DNA of 64,000 nucleotides, taken from positions 248,001-312,000 of the forward strand of contig NZ_JANKBI010000004.1 in the NCBI RefSeq assembly GCF_024622195.1. Reading direction: 5' to 3'. A program made the translations under genes and the position numbers. Of the stretch, positions 43,978-51,906 are shown in pieces. The DNA is from Murimonas intestini. Lineage in GTDB: Bacteria; Bacillota; Clostridia; Lachnospirales; Lachnospiraceae. Position 1 is the stretch's first letter. Each line of letters begins with the position of its first letter. The notes beneath the pieces were generated by a model. It worked only from the letters and a program-made list of their open reading frames with translations, searched no databases and was not told the origin of the DNA.

Positions 43978-44803
43978 GAAGAGCCGCCTCCTTCCTTGCT
44001 GCCAATTCTTTTTTGATCTGTTCATATTCATCTGCAGAAGGTACTTTATGGTGCCATGCCGCTTTATTTTCCATCACGTCTCCGCCGCCGAAGCCTTTTA
44101 TTGTATTTGCAATAACAGCTGTGGGGCAGCCCTTTACCGTCTTGGCCTCCTCAAAAGCCGCGTTCAATTCTTCTATATCATTTCCGTTTACTTGTATCAC
44201 ATGCCATCCGAAGCCTTCTATCCTCTTCTGAAGGTCATCATGGCCCATGACATCCTCTGTACTTCCTGATATCTGCAGACGGTTCCTGTCAACTACGGCG
44301 CACAGGTTATCCAGCTTGTACTGATGCCCTGCCATAAAACCTTCCCACACAGAACCCTCAGCCAGCTCACCGTCACCCATGACCGTGTATACCCTGTAAT
44401 CCTTTTTATTCATTTTGCCTGCCAGAGCCATGCCCACGCACACGGGAAGGCCGTGACCCAAAGAGCCTGAGTTCATCTCGATTCCCGGAAGCTTGTTGTT
44501 GGGATGTCCGATGTATTTAGATCCGAAAGCTGAAAAGTTTTCTATTACTTCTTCGATGGGGAAAAATCCTTTCGCAGCCAGCACAGCATAGTAAGCCTCC
44601 ACTGAGTGGCCTTTGCTGAGCACGAACCTGTCTCTGTCTTCATCGTCCATATTTTCCGGACTGATATTCATCTGTTTGAAATAAAGGGTTACCAGTATAT
44701 CCATTACACTGAAGTCCCCTCCTATATGGCCGCCCTTTGCCCTGGATATCATATCCAGGACATTCTGGCGCAGTTCGAAGGACTTTGCTTTTAAATTTTC
44801 CAT
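43970..44803 (-). CDS. Transketolase, N-terminal subunit
   Basis: The thiamine-diphosphate-binding half of the split transketolase, 277 residues. It has RAKGGHIGGDFS (His26), SKGHS (His66), IGHP (His100), the cofactor/Mg motif GDGELAEGSVWEG (143-155) and NRLQISG. It is about 78 nt downstream of the isomerase gene; that gap contains two small inverted repeats (GCTGTG/CACAGC and ACAGC/GCTGT) and no gene. The ATG at 44803 follows GGAGAAA. Split transketolases outside the core pentose phosphate genes often serve dedicated sugar pathways. Confidence 0.9.
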   Translation of the reverse strand: MENLKAKSFELRQNVLDMISRAKGGHIGGDFSVMDILVTLYFKQMNISPENMDDEDRDRFVLSKGHSVEAYYAVLAAKGFFPIEEVIENFSAFGSKYIGHPNNKLPGIEMNSGSLGHGLPVCVGMALAGKMNKKDYRVYTVMGDGELAEGSVWEGFMAGHQYKLDNLCAVVDRNRLQISGSTEDVMGHDDLQKRIEGFGWHVIQVNGNDIEELNAAFEEAKTVKGCPTAVIANTIKGFGGGDVMENKAAWHHKVPSADEYEQIKKELAARKEAALHE

Positions 44804-44881
44804 CCTGATTTTCTCCTCTCTGATGCAGTGCAGGCTGTGTCCTCACAGCCCCACCGCGTTCACTCCGTCACAGCGCAGCTG

Positions 44882-46282
44882 TCATTCGCCGCGCAGGTAA
44901 GCCTTTACCTCTTCTTCCACCGGGTCATACAGATCCGGCTTCACGCCCATATACTTACATGCTTCATAAAGTACCGGAACAACATCCTTGTGGATTCCCA
45001 CACAGTGATGGATATACGGACCTGTCACGATCTTTTCTTCCAGGCGTTTAATATTGTCTACCTCTACCCAGAGATATGTTCCCATTCCCTTAGGACCATC
45101 CACACCTTTTGCATTTCCAAGGAGCATGGAGTACTCTCCGTTGTCCCCGTCAAAACGGCAGAGTGTCACCTCTCCGTGCTTTGCCTCAGCGGTGATGCTG
45201 CCAGGATGGTCAAATGCCAGAGGATATGTCAGCTTCGGGCGTTCCCTTGCCACAGAGATCGGCCACGGGCCACAGTGCTGCAGCAGTTCCCCATTAGCCA
45301 GGTCAGGATGGCGGATAGTCCAGTCAGCAAAGAAGCTTCTTGTCTCGCCCATACCTGCCGCTTCCACAAGAAGCGCTGTGATGGCGCCGTGGATATCTGT
45401 CTCGCAGACTACAGGAATTCCTTCCTCGTTCAGCAGGGAATTAGCCGCACACGGCATGATCCCCAGCTCACACTGCAGCTGGTTCCAGCACTGGATGGCT
45501 ATAGCCTGGCATCCGTATTTCTCAGCCAGCCCCTTCATGGCAACCTTCAGGGCAGCTACATTTTCCAGTTCATTGTCCTTTACGCAGATCTCCATGTTGT
45601 CACGGCAGTATTTCATTACTTCTGCTACCTGAGTCCCTTCCTCCTTAGCAGCCTTAACTGCATCTGTCAGTTCAGGCATAGGGATAGGTGACAGCTGGAT
45701 ATTGAATTTTTCCAGAAGCTCTCCTTCATTACACATGGTTGTCCAGAAATCAAAAGGCCTTGTGGAAATCTGAAGTATCCTCATATGGCGGAAGGTCTTT
45801 ACTACATTGCAGACAGCCATAAAGTCCCGGAGACCGCGCTCGAAAACAGGATCATTCAGCCTGCAGTTGGTCATATATGTAAACGGGATCTGGAATCTCC
45901 TGAGCACCTTTCCTGTTGCAAATAATCCGCACTGTGTATCACGCAGGCGCACCCCGTTCTCATCCGGCCTCTCATCCAGCGGCCCCCAGAGCAGTACAGG
46001 CACATTCAGTTCCTTTGCAAGTCTGGCACACTCATATTCTGTACCAAAGTTACAGTGGGGCAGGAAAAGTCCGTCAATCTTCTCCGCTTTGAATTTTTCA
46101 GCTATCTTGTACATGTCTTCATCATTATACAGAAGGCCTTCTTCATTGATATCTGTGATATCGACAAAGTCCACTCCCAGTTCCGTAAGTCTCTCTGCTG
46201 TCAGCCCCCTGTATTTGATGGCGTCAGGTGCGCTGAAAATACTTCTTCTTGTAGGCGCAAAGCCCAGTTTGATTTTTGTCAT
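44882..46282 (-). CDS. L-fucose/L-arabinose isomerase-family protein (sugar isomerase)
   Basis: A 466-residue member of the FucI/AraA-fold family, expected to convert an aldose to a ketose with a divalent metal. The N-terminal Rossmann-like region includes GLFLPHCNFGTEYEC. Candidate metal ligands are E294 and D296 in CETDIHG and the late histidines in YIHHCVGIHKD (425-431). The start at 46282 follows GGAGG; an upstream codon adds 5 residues. It is first in the operon isomerase-transketolase N-transketolase C-kinase, with its own promoter and a candidate operator. It is much shorter than true FucI (about 590 residues) and not a clear AraA, so the substrate is open. Confidence 0.75.
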   Translation of the reverse strand: MTKIKLGFAPTRRSIFSAPDAIKYRGLTAERLTELGVDFVDITDINEEGLLYNDEDMYKIAEKFKAEKIDGLFLPHCNFGTEYECARLAKELNVPVLLWGPLDERPDENGVRLRDTQCGLFATGKVLRRFQIPFTYMTNCRLNDPVFERGLRDFMAVCNVVKTFRHMRILQISTRPFDFWTTMCNEGELLEKFNIQLSPIPMPELTDAVKAAKEEGTQVAEVMKYCRDNMEICVKDNELENVAALKVAMKGLAEKYGCQAIAIQCWNQLQCELGIMPCAANSLLNEEGIPVVCETDIHGAITALLVEAAGMGETRSFFADWTIRHPDLANGELLQHCGPWPISVARERPKLTYPLAFDHPGSITAEAKHGEVTLCRFDGDNGEYSMLLGNAKGVDGPKGMGTYLWVEVDNIKRLEEKIVTGPYIHHCVGIHKDVVPVLYEACKYMGVKPDLYDPVEEEVKAYLRGE

Positions 46283-46304
46283 TTTAAATACCTCCATTTT
46301 TAAG

Positions 46305-46316
46305 GTAAAATTTTAC
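46305..46316. promoter_or_regulatory. Palindromic operator candidate upstream of the isomerase gene
   Basis: GTAAAATTTTAC is a perfect 12-bp palindrome between the predicted transcription start (about 46330) and the ribosome-binding site. It suits a repressor site, possibly for the LacI protein encoded upstream, although AT-rich palindromes occur by chance. Confidence 0.4.
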
Positions 46317-46336
46317 TCGCATTGCATCTAAATATT

Positions 46337-46364
46337 ATTATAAATATTTTACATGTTATTTCAA
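46337..46364 (-). promoter_or_regulatory. Sigma-A promoter of the isomerase operon
   Basis: On the minus strand TTGAAA (46359-46364) and TATAAT (46337-46342) are separated by 16 nt, giving a leader of about 48 nt. Confidence 0.65.
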
Positions 46365-46440
46365 TAGCATTTTAAGCTTTTTTCCTTTTTCGTCAATATC
46401 TCCCAACTATTCCAGGGCATAATTGTAAATTTTGCATAAT

Positions 46441-46473
46441 AAAACAGAGGTATTTTTCACCCCTATCCGTTTT
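46441..46473 (-). terminator. Weak terminator-like hairpin after the LacI gene
   Basis: An imperfect stem pairs AAAACAGAGGT with ACCCCTATCCGTTTT across an AT-rich loop, downstream of the LacI stop. Bulges and a short T run make it a tentative call. Confidence 0.35.
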
Positions 46474-46508
46474 ATATAAAACTTTTATGTAAATATTTAT
46501 ATAAATGT

Positions 46509-47525
46509 TTATATATTCAATCCGTCTGATATCTCCTGTACTGTCTGACGTTCAATAAAACTTGTGCAGACCTGTGTCTTTGTGACTACATTGCTGGGAT
46601 TCTGGATGAGCTCAACTACCCTGCGCACTGCCAGGCGCCCCATCTCCTGATTGGGTACTCTCAGTGTGGTGAGAGGCGGCGATGATATCTCACTGAAAGG
46701 AAGGTCGTCAAAGCCCACAATAGATACATCTTCCGGGATCCTGTACCCTTTTTCCTGCAGCGCCTTCATAGCACCCAGGGCGATCATATCATTATCTGCA
46801 AAAAACGCAGTTGCCAGATCCTCTGCGTTCTCCAGATAGGCCAGCATATCCTTGTAGGCTCCGTTTGAAGTGGGGGATAGTGTAATAATATCCTCATCCC
46901 TGATCTCCAGCCTGTGTTTTCTTGCCGCAGTCTGGCAGCCCACCCATCTGGAGCGGAAGCCCTTGATCCTGTAGGCGCCCCTTATATAGCCTATCCTGGT
47001 ATGTCCCTTCTGTATGAGATACTCTGTAGCCATCCTGGCAGAATCTGCATTGTTGATCAGAACAGCATTGAATTCCATACTCTCTGACCAGTAGTCCAGA
47101 ATGACGAGAGGGGTCCTGGAGCCCTTAAAGAGCTCCAGGTCCTCCTCCGCCATCTCTGTGGCCAGTATGACAGAAGCAGAACTCACGTCATTCACAAGGC
47201 TTTTGACCTGTGCCTCGTAGTCCTCCTCCCGCTGGTCCACATTGCATACTACCATCTCATATCCCCGGCTCCGGCATTCCTGTTCAAATCCGCTCACCAG
47301 AGTGGGGAAAAACGGCGTGTCATCAATAATTGAGCCATTCTTTTTAAAAATCACCAGCTTGATCCTGGATATGGAGTTCTCATTGATGTAGCCTATCTCA
47401 CGGGCAACGCGGAATACCTCTGCAGCAGTCTCTTTATTCACACCTTTTTTATGGTTCAGCGCATTTGATATAGTCGCAGGAGAATACCCTGTCCTCTCGC
47501 TGATGTCTTTAATGCTCACTTTCAT
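46509..47525 (-). CDS. LacI-family transcriptional regulator
   Basis: A 338-residue repressor: HTH (KVSIKDISERTGYSPATISNALNHKKGVN), hinge, and a periplasmic-binding-like effector domain. The start at 47525 places the HTH at the N-terminus, with AAAGGACG about 11 nt upstream; upstream in-frame codons lie inside the nitroreductase gene. It lies just before the isomerase-transketolase-kinase operon and is its probable local regulator, with the free sugar or a phosphoketose as a plausible effector. It is 16 nt downstream of the nitroreductase gene. Confidence 0.88.
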   Translation of the reverse strand: MKVSIKDISERTGYSPATISNALNHKKGVNKETAAEVFRVAREIGYINENSISRIKLVIFKKNGSIIDDTPFFPTLVSGFEQECRSRGYEMVVCNVDQREEDYEAQVKSLVNDVSSASVILATEMAEEDLELFKGSRTPLVILDYWSESMEFNAVLINNADSARMATEYLIQKGHTRIGYIRGAYRIKGFRSRWVGCQTAARKHRLEIRDEDIITLSPTSNGAYKDMLAYLENAEDLATAFFADNDMIALGAMKALQEKGYRIPEDVSIVGFDDLPFSEISSPPLTTLRVPNQEMGRLAVRRVVELIQNPSNVVTKTQVCTSFIERQTVQEISDGLNI

Positions 47526-47541
47526 GATTGGTTCACGTCCT

Positions 47542-48066
47542 TTATCTGATGATCCTGATATAGTCTGGTTTTCTGGGTGCCGGGGCAGGTGCGTCTCCTT
47601 CCGGATAACCGAGGGCCAGCGCTCCCACTCCCTCCAGTCCCTGATCCAGACCCCATTCCTCCATGAGAGCCCGTCCTTCTTCTGTCCCGAACATTTCCTT
47701 TTCTCTGTTGATCCAGCATGACCCAAGCCCCAGGGCGTGAGCAGCTACCATCATATTTTCCAGTACGCAGCTGGCGTCCTGCACGTGGTTGCCGTTTTTC
47801 CCATCTGCAAATACGAGCACGATGGTTGGCGCCCCATAATAAGGATTTCCCTTGCTTCCCATGATATCTGCATTCATCCTGGCAAGCTTTTTCATGTCCT
47901 CTTCTCTCTGAACTGCCACGATCACAGGAGACTGTTTACCCATGCCTGTAGGCGCATATGTCCCTGCCTCCAGAACAGCATCCAGCTCTTCCTCCAGGAT
48001 CTGCTCCGGACGGTACTTTCTGATGCTTCTGCGTGTCTTGATTACATCCAGTACTTCTTTGTTCAT
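47542..48066 (-). CDS. Nitroreductase-family FMN oxidoreductase
   Basis: A 174-residue flavin enzyme of the small nitroreductase family, with the TRRSIRKYRPEQI FMN-phosphate motif near the N-terminus, YAPTGMGKQSP, and the late GSCWINRE segment. The start at 48066 follows AAGGAGG; an ATG 42 nt upstream lacks a site. It is cotranscribed with the LacI gene. The physiological substrate (quinone, nitroaromatic or other acceptor) cannot be inferred, and a link to the sugar operon is not evident. Confidence 0.88.
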   Translation of the reverse strand: MNKEVLDVIKTRRSIRKYRPEQILEEELDAVLEAGTYAPTGMGKQSPVIVAVQREEDMKKLARMNADIMGSKGNPYYGAPTIVLVFADGKNGNHVQDASCVLENMMVAAHALGLGSCWINREKEMFGTEEGRALMEEWGLDQGLEGVGALALGYPEGDAPAPAPRKPDYIRIIR

Positions 48067-48164
48067 TCCTATTCCTCCTTTTAATTTTCCGCTTACCGCA
48101 GGCTTCATAATAGTTACAATATATCACACAATATAAAAATAATCTATGTAATTTGCACAAAAAT

Positions 48165-48197
48165 ACCTCGCAAAACGGTGACATGTGAACAGTAACG
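48165..48197. repeat. 33-bp dispersed repeat, copy 1
   Basis: It begins ACCTCGCAAAACGG and ends GTGAACAGTAACG. It matches 58579-58611 at 26 of 33 positions. It lies upstream of the nitroreductase gene; the remainder of this 217-nt gap contains only AT-rich sequence and the hairpin at 48221-48243. Confidence 0.5.
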
Positions 48198-48220
48198 TAT
48201 AAAGCCCAACTATGACAGAA

Positions 48221-48243
48221 GGATACTGCAGCCTGCAGTATCC
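48221..48243 (-). terminator. Hairpin after the DUF5060 glycosidase gene
   Basis: A perfect 10-bp stem, GGATACTGCA / TGCAGTATCC, with a three-base loop lies about 40 nt past the glycosidase stop. There is only a weak T tract, so it may be a terminator or a stability element. Confidence 0.45.
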
Positions 48244-48283
48244 CTCTATGATTAATTCTATATTGGGAGGCGCATGGCCGCTC

Positions 48284-49828
48284 TTATCTGTGTTTCCTGA
48301 TCCTCACAGCCATATACTCCCTTCCGGGCAGTTCTATTTTAAACCTGCCTTTGTGAGTCCCTCTGTCTTCTATAGTCATATTCCATGTATCAATGACTTC
48401 CACATCCACTTCTGTATTATCGTCAAAATAGAATTCCCTGAATGACGGCCTCATGAAGCTGTAGTAGAAGAGATAGTAATCCCTTACAGGCGTCATCTGT
48501 GCTGTCTCCTCCGGCACCGCACACACCTCATCCCAGCCGCATTTCTCATAGGGGGCAAGGCCTATGCCCGGTGTCTCGCACATGATCTTATGCAGAAATT
48601 TAAAACGCTTCCAGCTCTCTCCCTTTAATCTGCCGCCGTGTGACCACCAGAGTACGTCATCCCCGCTCATGTATGTTTCACCGTGTCCCGGATATCCTCC
48701 CCTGCACACTGCTTCCCAGAACCTGCGCACCATCTCTTCCGGGCTTATATTCCCCCACCCGTGCTGTATATTTCCCTCATATGCTATCTCATCGAGGACT
48801 ACCGGCTTTTTATACCTCTGTCTCCATTCATTGACCAGCTCCGCAGACTTGTACAGGTCCTGGCGCTGGATGCTGCAGTGGGTGATCCAGGGGCGTGTAT
48901 GGTCATAGAAAGGCCTGCAGTTGTGGATAGACCGCAGATGGCTGTAGGCATCCTTCTCACATATTATGGAGGCGTAACGCTCCCAGTCTTTTATAGTCTT
49001 ATGCAGGAACAAGTCGTATTCATTTGCAAGCGACCACCAGATATTCCTGTAAGCTGAGAACCTGGCTAGCACATATTTCCAGTACAGGTCATCCTGTTTC
49101 TCTGTCATACAGGAGAATCCCCACCTGTCATACGGATGCATCACGATCAGGTCAGCCTCTATCCCTCTGTCCCTGAGCGCAAGTATACACTTCTCAATAT
49201 GGCGGAAGTGCTCAGTATTAAACCTTGTAAAATCCCAGTCATTTCCGCTGGCCGCTCCTGTATACTGCAAAAAATTATCTTTCGTCAGAACACTGCTGTC
49301 CATGGGAGTTCCCTCATAGGGATAAGAGCGCGGCTCTCCCAGGTTATAATCATAATGCTTTGGAAATACACAGAATCTTATTTTATTAAATCCTGCCTCT
49401 GTCAGACTTTCAAGCGTCTGATCGATCCTTTCATCTGACTGAAGATCCCACACATAGCAGGTAGTGCCCACAGAATAGTAGGGTGTTCCGTCTTCATATG
49501 CAAAATGGTATGTATTTGCCACCCTGACAGGGCCATGGTTATCCTCTGATGCAGGTGTTACTGTAAATCTTCCGCTTACTTCCTCCCCCTGATCCTGCTT
49601 AAAACTGCCTGATATGGTAAATTCATATTCACCCTCAAAGGAAGGCATGAAACGTACCTTATACACACCGTCTCCGTCATAAAATCCGTCTACAGTCACA
49701 TTCTCATTCTGACCCTTAAAGTTTCCTGTAATATCATGGTCCGTGAAAGGATTTCCATCTTTTCTGCCTTCACATGAAACCTCAAACACATCCCATCGTT
49801 CTACATTCTTGTTATAGCTTGTCCCCAT
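48284..49828 (-). CDS. DUF5060 / apiosidase-like glycoside hydrolase
   Basis: A 514-residue cytosolic glycosidase (no signal peptide). The N-terminal beta-sandwich matches DUF5060 (WDVFEVSCEG, NPFTDHDI, VDGFYDGDGVYKVRFMP). A TIM barrel of apiosidase-like (DUF4038) type follows, with DGTPYYSVGTTCYVW, candidate acid/base glutamate in SLANEYD and nucleophile glutamate in VVLDEIAYEG. A DUF5605-like C-terminal beta domain (FRPSFREFYFDD-type region) ends the protein. The ATG at 49828 follows AGGAGG. Enzymes with this barrel include GH140 apiosidase, but the family is broad. It lies upstream of the LacI-isomerase-transketolase-kinase locus and may supply its sugar. Confidence 0.72.
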   Translation of the reverse strand: MGTSYNKNVERWDVFEVSCEGRKDGNPFTDHDITGNFKGQNENVTVDGFYDGDGVYKVRFMPSFEGEYEFTISGSFKQDQGEEVSGRFTVTPASEDNHGPVRVANTYHFAYEDGTPYYSVGTTCYVWDLQSDERIDQTLESLTEAGFNKIRFCVFPKHYDYNLGEPRSYPYEGTPMDSSVLTKDNFLQYTGAASGNDWDFTRFNTEHFRHIEKCILALRDRGIEADLIVMHPYDRWGFSCMTEKQDDLYWKYVLARFSAYRNIWWSLANEYDLFLHKTIKDWERYASIICEKDAYSHLRSIHNCRPFYDHTRPWITHCSIQRQDLYKSAELVNEWRQRYKKPVVLDEIAYEGNIQHGWGNISPEEMVRRFWEAVCRGGYPGHGETYMSGDDVLWWSHGGRLKGESWKRFKFLHKIMCETPGIGLAPYEKCGWDEVCAVPEETAQMTPVRDYYLFYYSFMRPSFREFYFDDNTEVDVEVIDTWNMTIEDRGTHKGRFKIELPGREYMAVRIRKHR

Positions 49829-50027
49829 CTTGACTGACCTCCTGATTTTTGCTGTACAGCCCGGCAGAATTTAATGTTCCAGTCTTTTTAAACTTTTAGC
49901 TTGTTTCTTAAACTTTTTGTTCATTTTCTTTTTACTTTCCACCTGACAGCACTATATTTTAACGTTTATAAACTATATATAAACCATTTTTAAACTTTTG
50001 TCCAGTACTAATTTATTTCTGCGAGGC

Positions 50028-50056
50028 TTGCTTTCACGCCCGCCCCATCCTATAAT
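50028..50056 (+). promoter_or_regulatory. Sigma-A promoter for the Crp/Fnr regulator gene
   Basis: TTGCTT (50028-50033) and TATAAT (50051-50056) are separated by 17 nt. The predicted start near 50063 gives a leader of about 60 nt. The rest of the 294-nt gap upstream is AT-rich with repeated TTAAAC/TATAAAC words and no gene. Confidence 0.65.
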
Positions 50057-50122
50057 ATTACATATAGCGCTTACCCGCGCTTTTACCTGGCCGTAAACAG
50101 TCATCTTAAAGGAGCCGCTTTT

Positions 50123-50812
50123 ATGATAAATCTGAAAAATGCATTTTCATCCATGCCCGTTTTTAATGATATATCCCCCTCTTCCTACGCTGCGCTGGCC
50201 GCCTGCGCCTGTCTGAAGCCCTTCCTGAAAGGTGAGCATCTCTTTTTAGACAAGGACTCTGTCAGCAATGTTTATTTTATGGCGGAGGGCAAGGCCGCAC
50301 TTTACAAGCTCAACCACCTGTATGAGAAAAAAATCATTTTCATCTGCGGCAAGGGCGACATGTTAAATGAAGTGATCCTCCAGTCCCAAGCAGCCTCCAT
50401 AAACTGTGAGATCATTGAAGATTCTTATGTGCTCTCATTTCCTGCCCCTCTTTTTCTGCATATTATGGAGCAGGATTTTAAACTGACCGCAGCGGTGATG
50501 GATTCCATGGCGCTTAAAATACGCCGTCTCTACCATCAGTTAAAAAACACTTCCAATAATGTGAGGGGCGATATCAGGCTGGCTGCGAAGCTCTGGAAGC
50601 TCTCACTCGACTATGGAGTCCCCTGCAGTGAGGGCACCATGATTGATATCAGTATGAGCATCACCTATCTGGCCGAGCTCCTGGGCTCCAAGCGCGAGAC
50701 TGTTTCCCGCCAGGTAGCCCTGCTGAGCAAAAAAGGCCTCATTCTCTACCAGAAAAACCACTTTATCATCCCGGACAGAGATGCCCTGAAAAATTATGTC
50801 AAAGAAACGTGA
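50123..50812 (+). CDS. Crp/Fnr-family regulator of asrABC
   Basis: A 229-residue regulator with an N-terminal cyclic-nucleotide-binding-like beta barrel (about 15-115), a long dimerisation helix and a winged-helix domain. The recognition helix SKRETVSRQV has R191, E192 and R196 in the positions by which Crp reads GTGA (RETVGR in E. coli Crp). The FNR iron-sulfur cysteine pattern is absent; cysteines are at 28, 30, 75, 95 and 168. The start follows AAAGGAG. It directly precedes asrABC, and a perfect GTGA-N6-TCAC site overlaps its own stop codon, so it most likely activates sulfite reductase. The signal is unknown. Confidence 0.85.
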   Translation: MINLKNAFSSMPVFNDISPSSYAALAACACLKPFLKGEHLFLDKDSVSNVYFMAEGKAALYKLNHLYEKKIIFICGKGDMLNEVILQSQAASINCEIIEDSYVLSFPAPLFLHIMEQDFKLTAAVMDSMALKIRRLYHQLKNTSNNVRGDIRLAAKLWKLSLDYGVPCSEGTMIDISMSITYLAELLGSKRETVSRQVALLSKKGLILYQKNHFIIPDRDALKNYVKET

Positions 50813-50822
50813 TATTCCTCAC
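50809..50822. promoter_or_regulatory. Crp-type binding site upstream of asrA
   Basis: GTGA-TATTCC-TCAC is a perfect Crp-type dyad. It overlaps the stop codon of the regulator gene. Its centre (50815.5) is 41.5 nt upstream of the start predicted from the -10 box, the canonical class II activator position. Confidence 0.65.
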
Positions 50823-50844
50823 GCCTTGTCAAAAGCCCATCTGT

Positions 50845-50850
50845 TATACT
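50845..50850 (+). promoter_or_regulatory. -10 element of the asrABC promoter
   Basis: TATACT lies 34 nt before the asrA ATG with no good -35 box at 16-18 nt, as expected for an activator-dependent promoter. The predicted start is near 50857. Confidence 0.55.
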
Positions 50851-50883
50851 CTTTAAAAGATTATTGAAAAGAGGTGCAACAGT

Positions 50884-51906
50884 ATGGGCTATTATTTTAG
50901 TCCGGAAGGCATTAATAAAGTCATTTCAGGCCTTTCCGAAAAATATGACATCTTCGCCCCAAAGCTTTTTCCGGGGAAGGGTGCGTTTTCTGACACTGAT
51001 CTTGTCCGTTATGACAGGATTTCAGCCATTGAAGATGTGGTTTTTCATATGAAATCCAGATTTTCACCTAAAGAGGTGCTTCTGCCTCTTACACAGACAT
51101 TATTTTATTACACGGAGGATTCCGTCAGTGAGCCCCGGCCGCCTGTCAGGGACCGTCTGATCTTCCTTCGAAGCTGTGACCTCCACGCAGTCCGGAGGCT
51201 GGATGCCATTTACCTTGGAAATGTATTTGAAGATCACTATTACCGTCAGCTCAGGGATCACACAAAATTTGTGCTGATGGGCTGTTCCCGGGCATTCTCC
51301 ACCTGCTTCTGTGTAGATATGGAGACAAATATACCAACAGGCTATGATATGAGCATAGATCTCATAGACGGCGAATACAGAGTTGACTGCAGATCAAAGG
51401 ATCTTGAAGATTTCCTTGTTCCCCATTCCACCAGACAGGGCGAAGTAGTTCCATGCCATGTGACAGAGACGCCCACCCGCGTACATATCCCTGAGAACCT
51501 TTCCTCCTCCGCCGCTGGGAGCAGCATATGGAAAGAATATGACAGCCGCTGCATAGCCTGCGGAAGATGTAATTTCTCCTGCCCCACATGTACCTGCTTC
51601 ACCATGCAGGACCTGTCATATACAGACAATCCAAAAGCCGGAGAACGGCGGAGGGTATGGGCCTCCTGCATGGTCGACGGTTTCACTGAGGTGGCCGGAG
51701 GCGCAGGCTGCCGGAAGGCTTACGGGGAGCGCATGCGTTTTAAGGTACTTCATAAGGCGCTTGATTTCAAAAAGAGGAACGGCTATCAGATGTGCGTGGG
51801 ATGCGGACGGTGTGATGATGTCTGTCCTGAATATATTTCATTTTCCGGCTGTCTGAACAAGCTGGAGGAAGCCATGGAGGAGGTAAATGGAAATGACAAA
51901 AAATGA
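50884..51906 (+). CDS. asrA: Anaerobic sulfite reductase subunit A
   Basis: An electron-transfer subunit of the NADH-dependent siroheme sulfite reductase AsrABC, which reduces sulfite to sulfide in the cytosol. The 340 residues end with two [4Fe-4S] motifs, CIACGRCNFSCPTC and CVGCGRCDDVCPEY, after an N-terminal region with RSCDLHAVRRLD, typical of this family. The ATG at 50884 follows AAAGAGGTG. asrB begins 20 nt before its stop, so translation is coupled. The operon lies behind a Crp-type site. Confidence 0.95.
   Translation: MGYYFSPEGINKVISGLSEKYDIFAPKLFPGKGAFSDTDLVRYDRISAIEDVVFHMKSRFSPKEVLLPLTQTLFYYTEDSVSEPRPPVRDRLIFLRSCDLHAVRRLDAIYLGNVFEDHYYRQLRDHTKFVLMGCSRAFSTCFCVDMETNIPTGYDMSIDLIDGEYRVDCRSKDLEDFLVPHSTRQGEVVPCHVTETPTRVHIPENLSSSAAGSSIWKEYDSRCIACGRCNFSCPTCTCFTMQDLSYTDNPKAGERRRVWASCMVDGFTEVAGGAGCRKAYGERMRFKVLHKALDFKKRNGYQMCVGCGRCDDVCPEYISFSGCLNKLEEAMEEVNGNDKK

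Noticed and set aside
43970..44803. Split transketolase as the sulfoquinovose transketolase pathway
   Set aside because: That route does not need a sugar kinase, and no sulfolactaldehyde-handling enzyme or sulfonate transporter is nearby.
33444..46282. Fucosidases and the FucI-like isomerase as one fucose pathway
   Set aside because: They are separated by an ABC exporter and several terminators, have different regulators, and a transketolase has no role in the known L-fucose phosphate routes.
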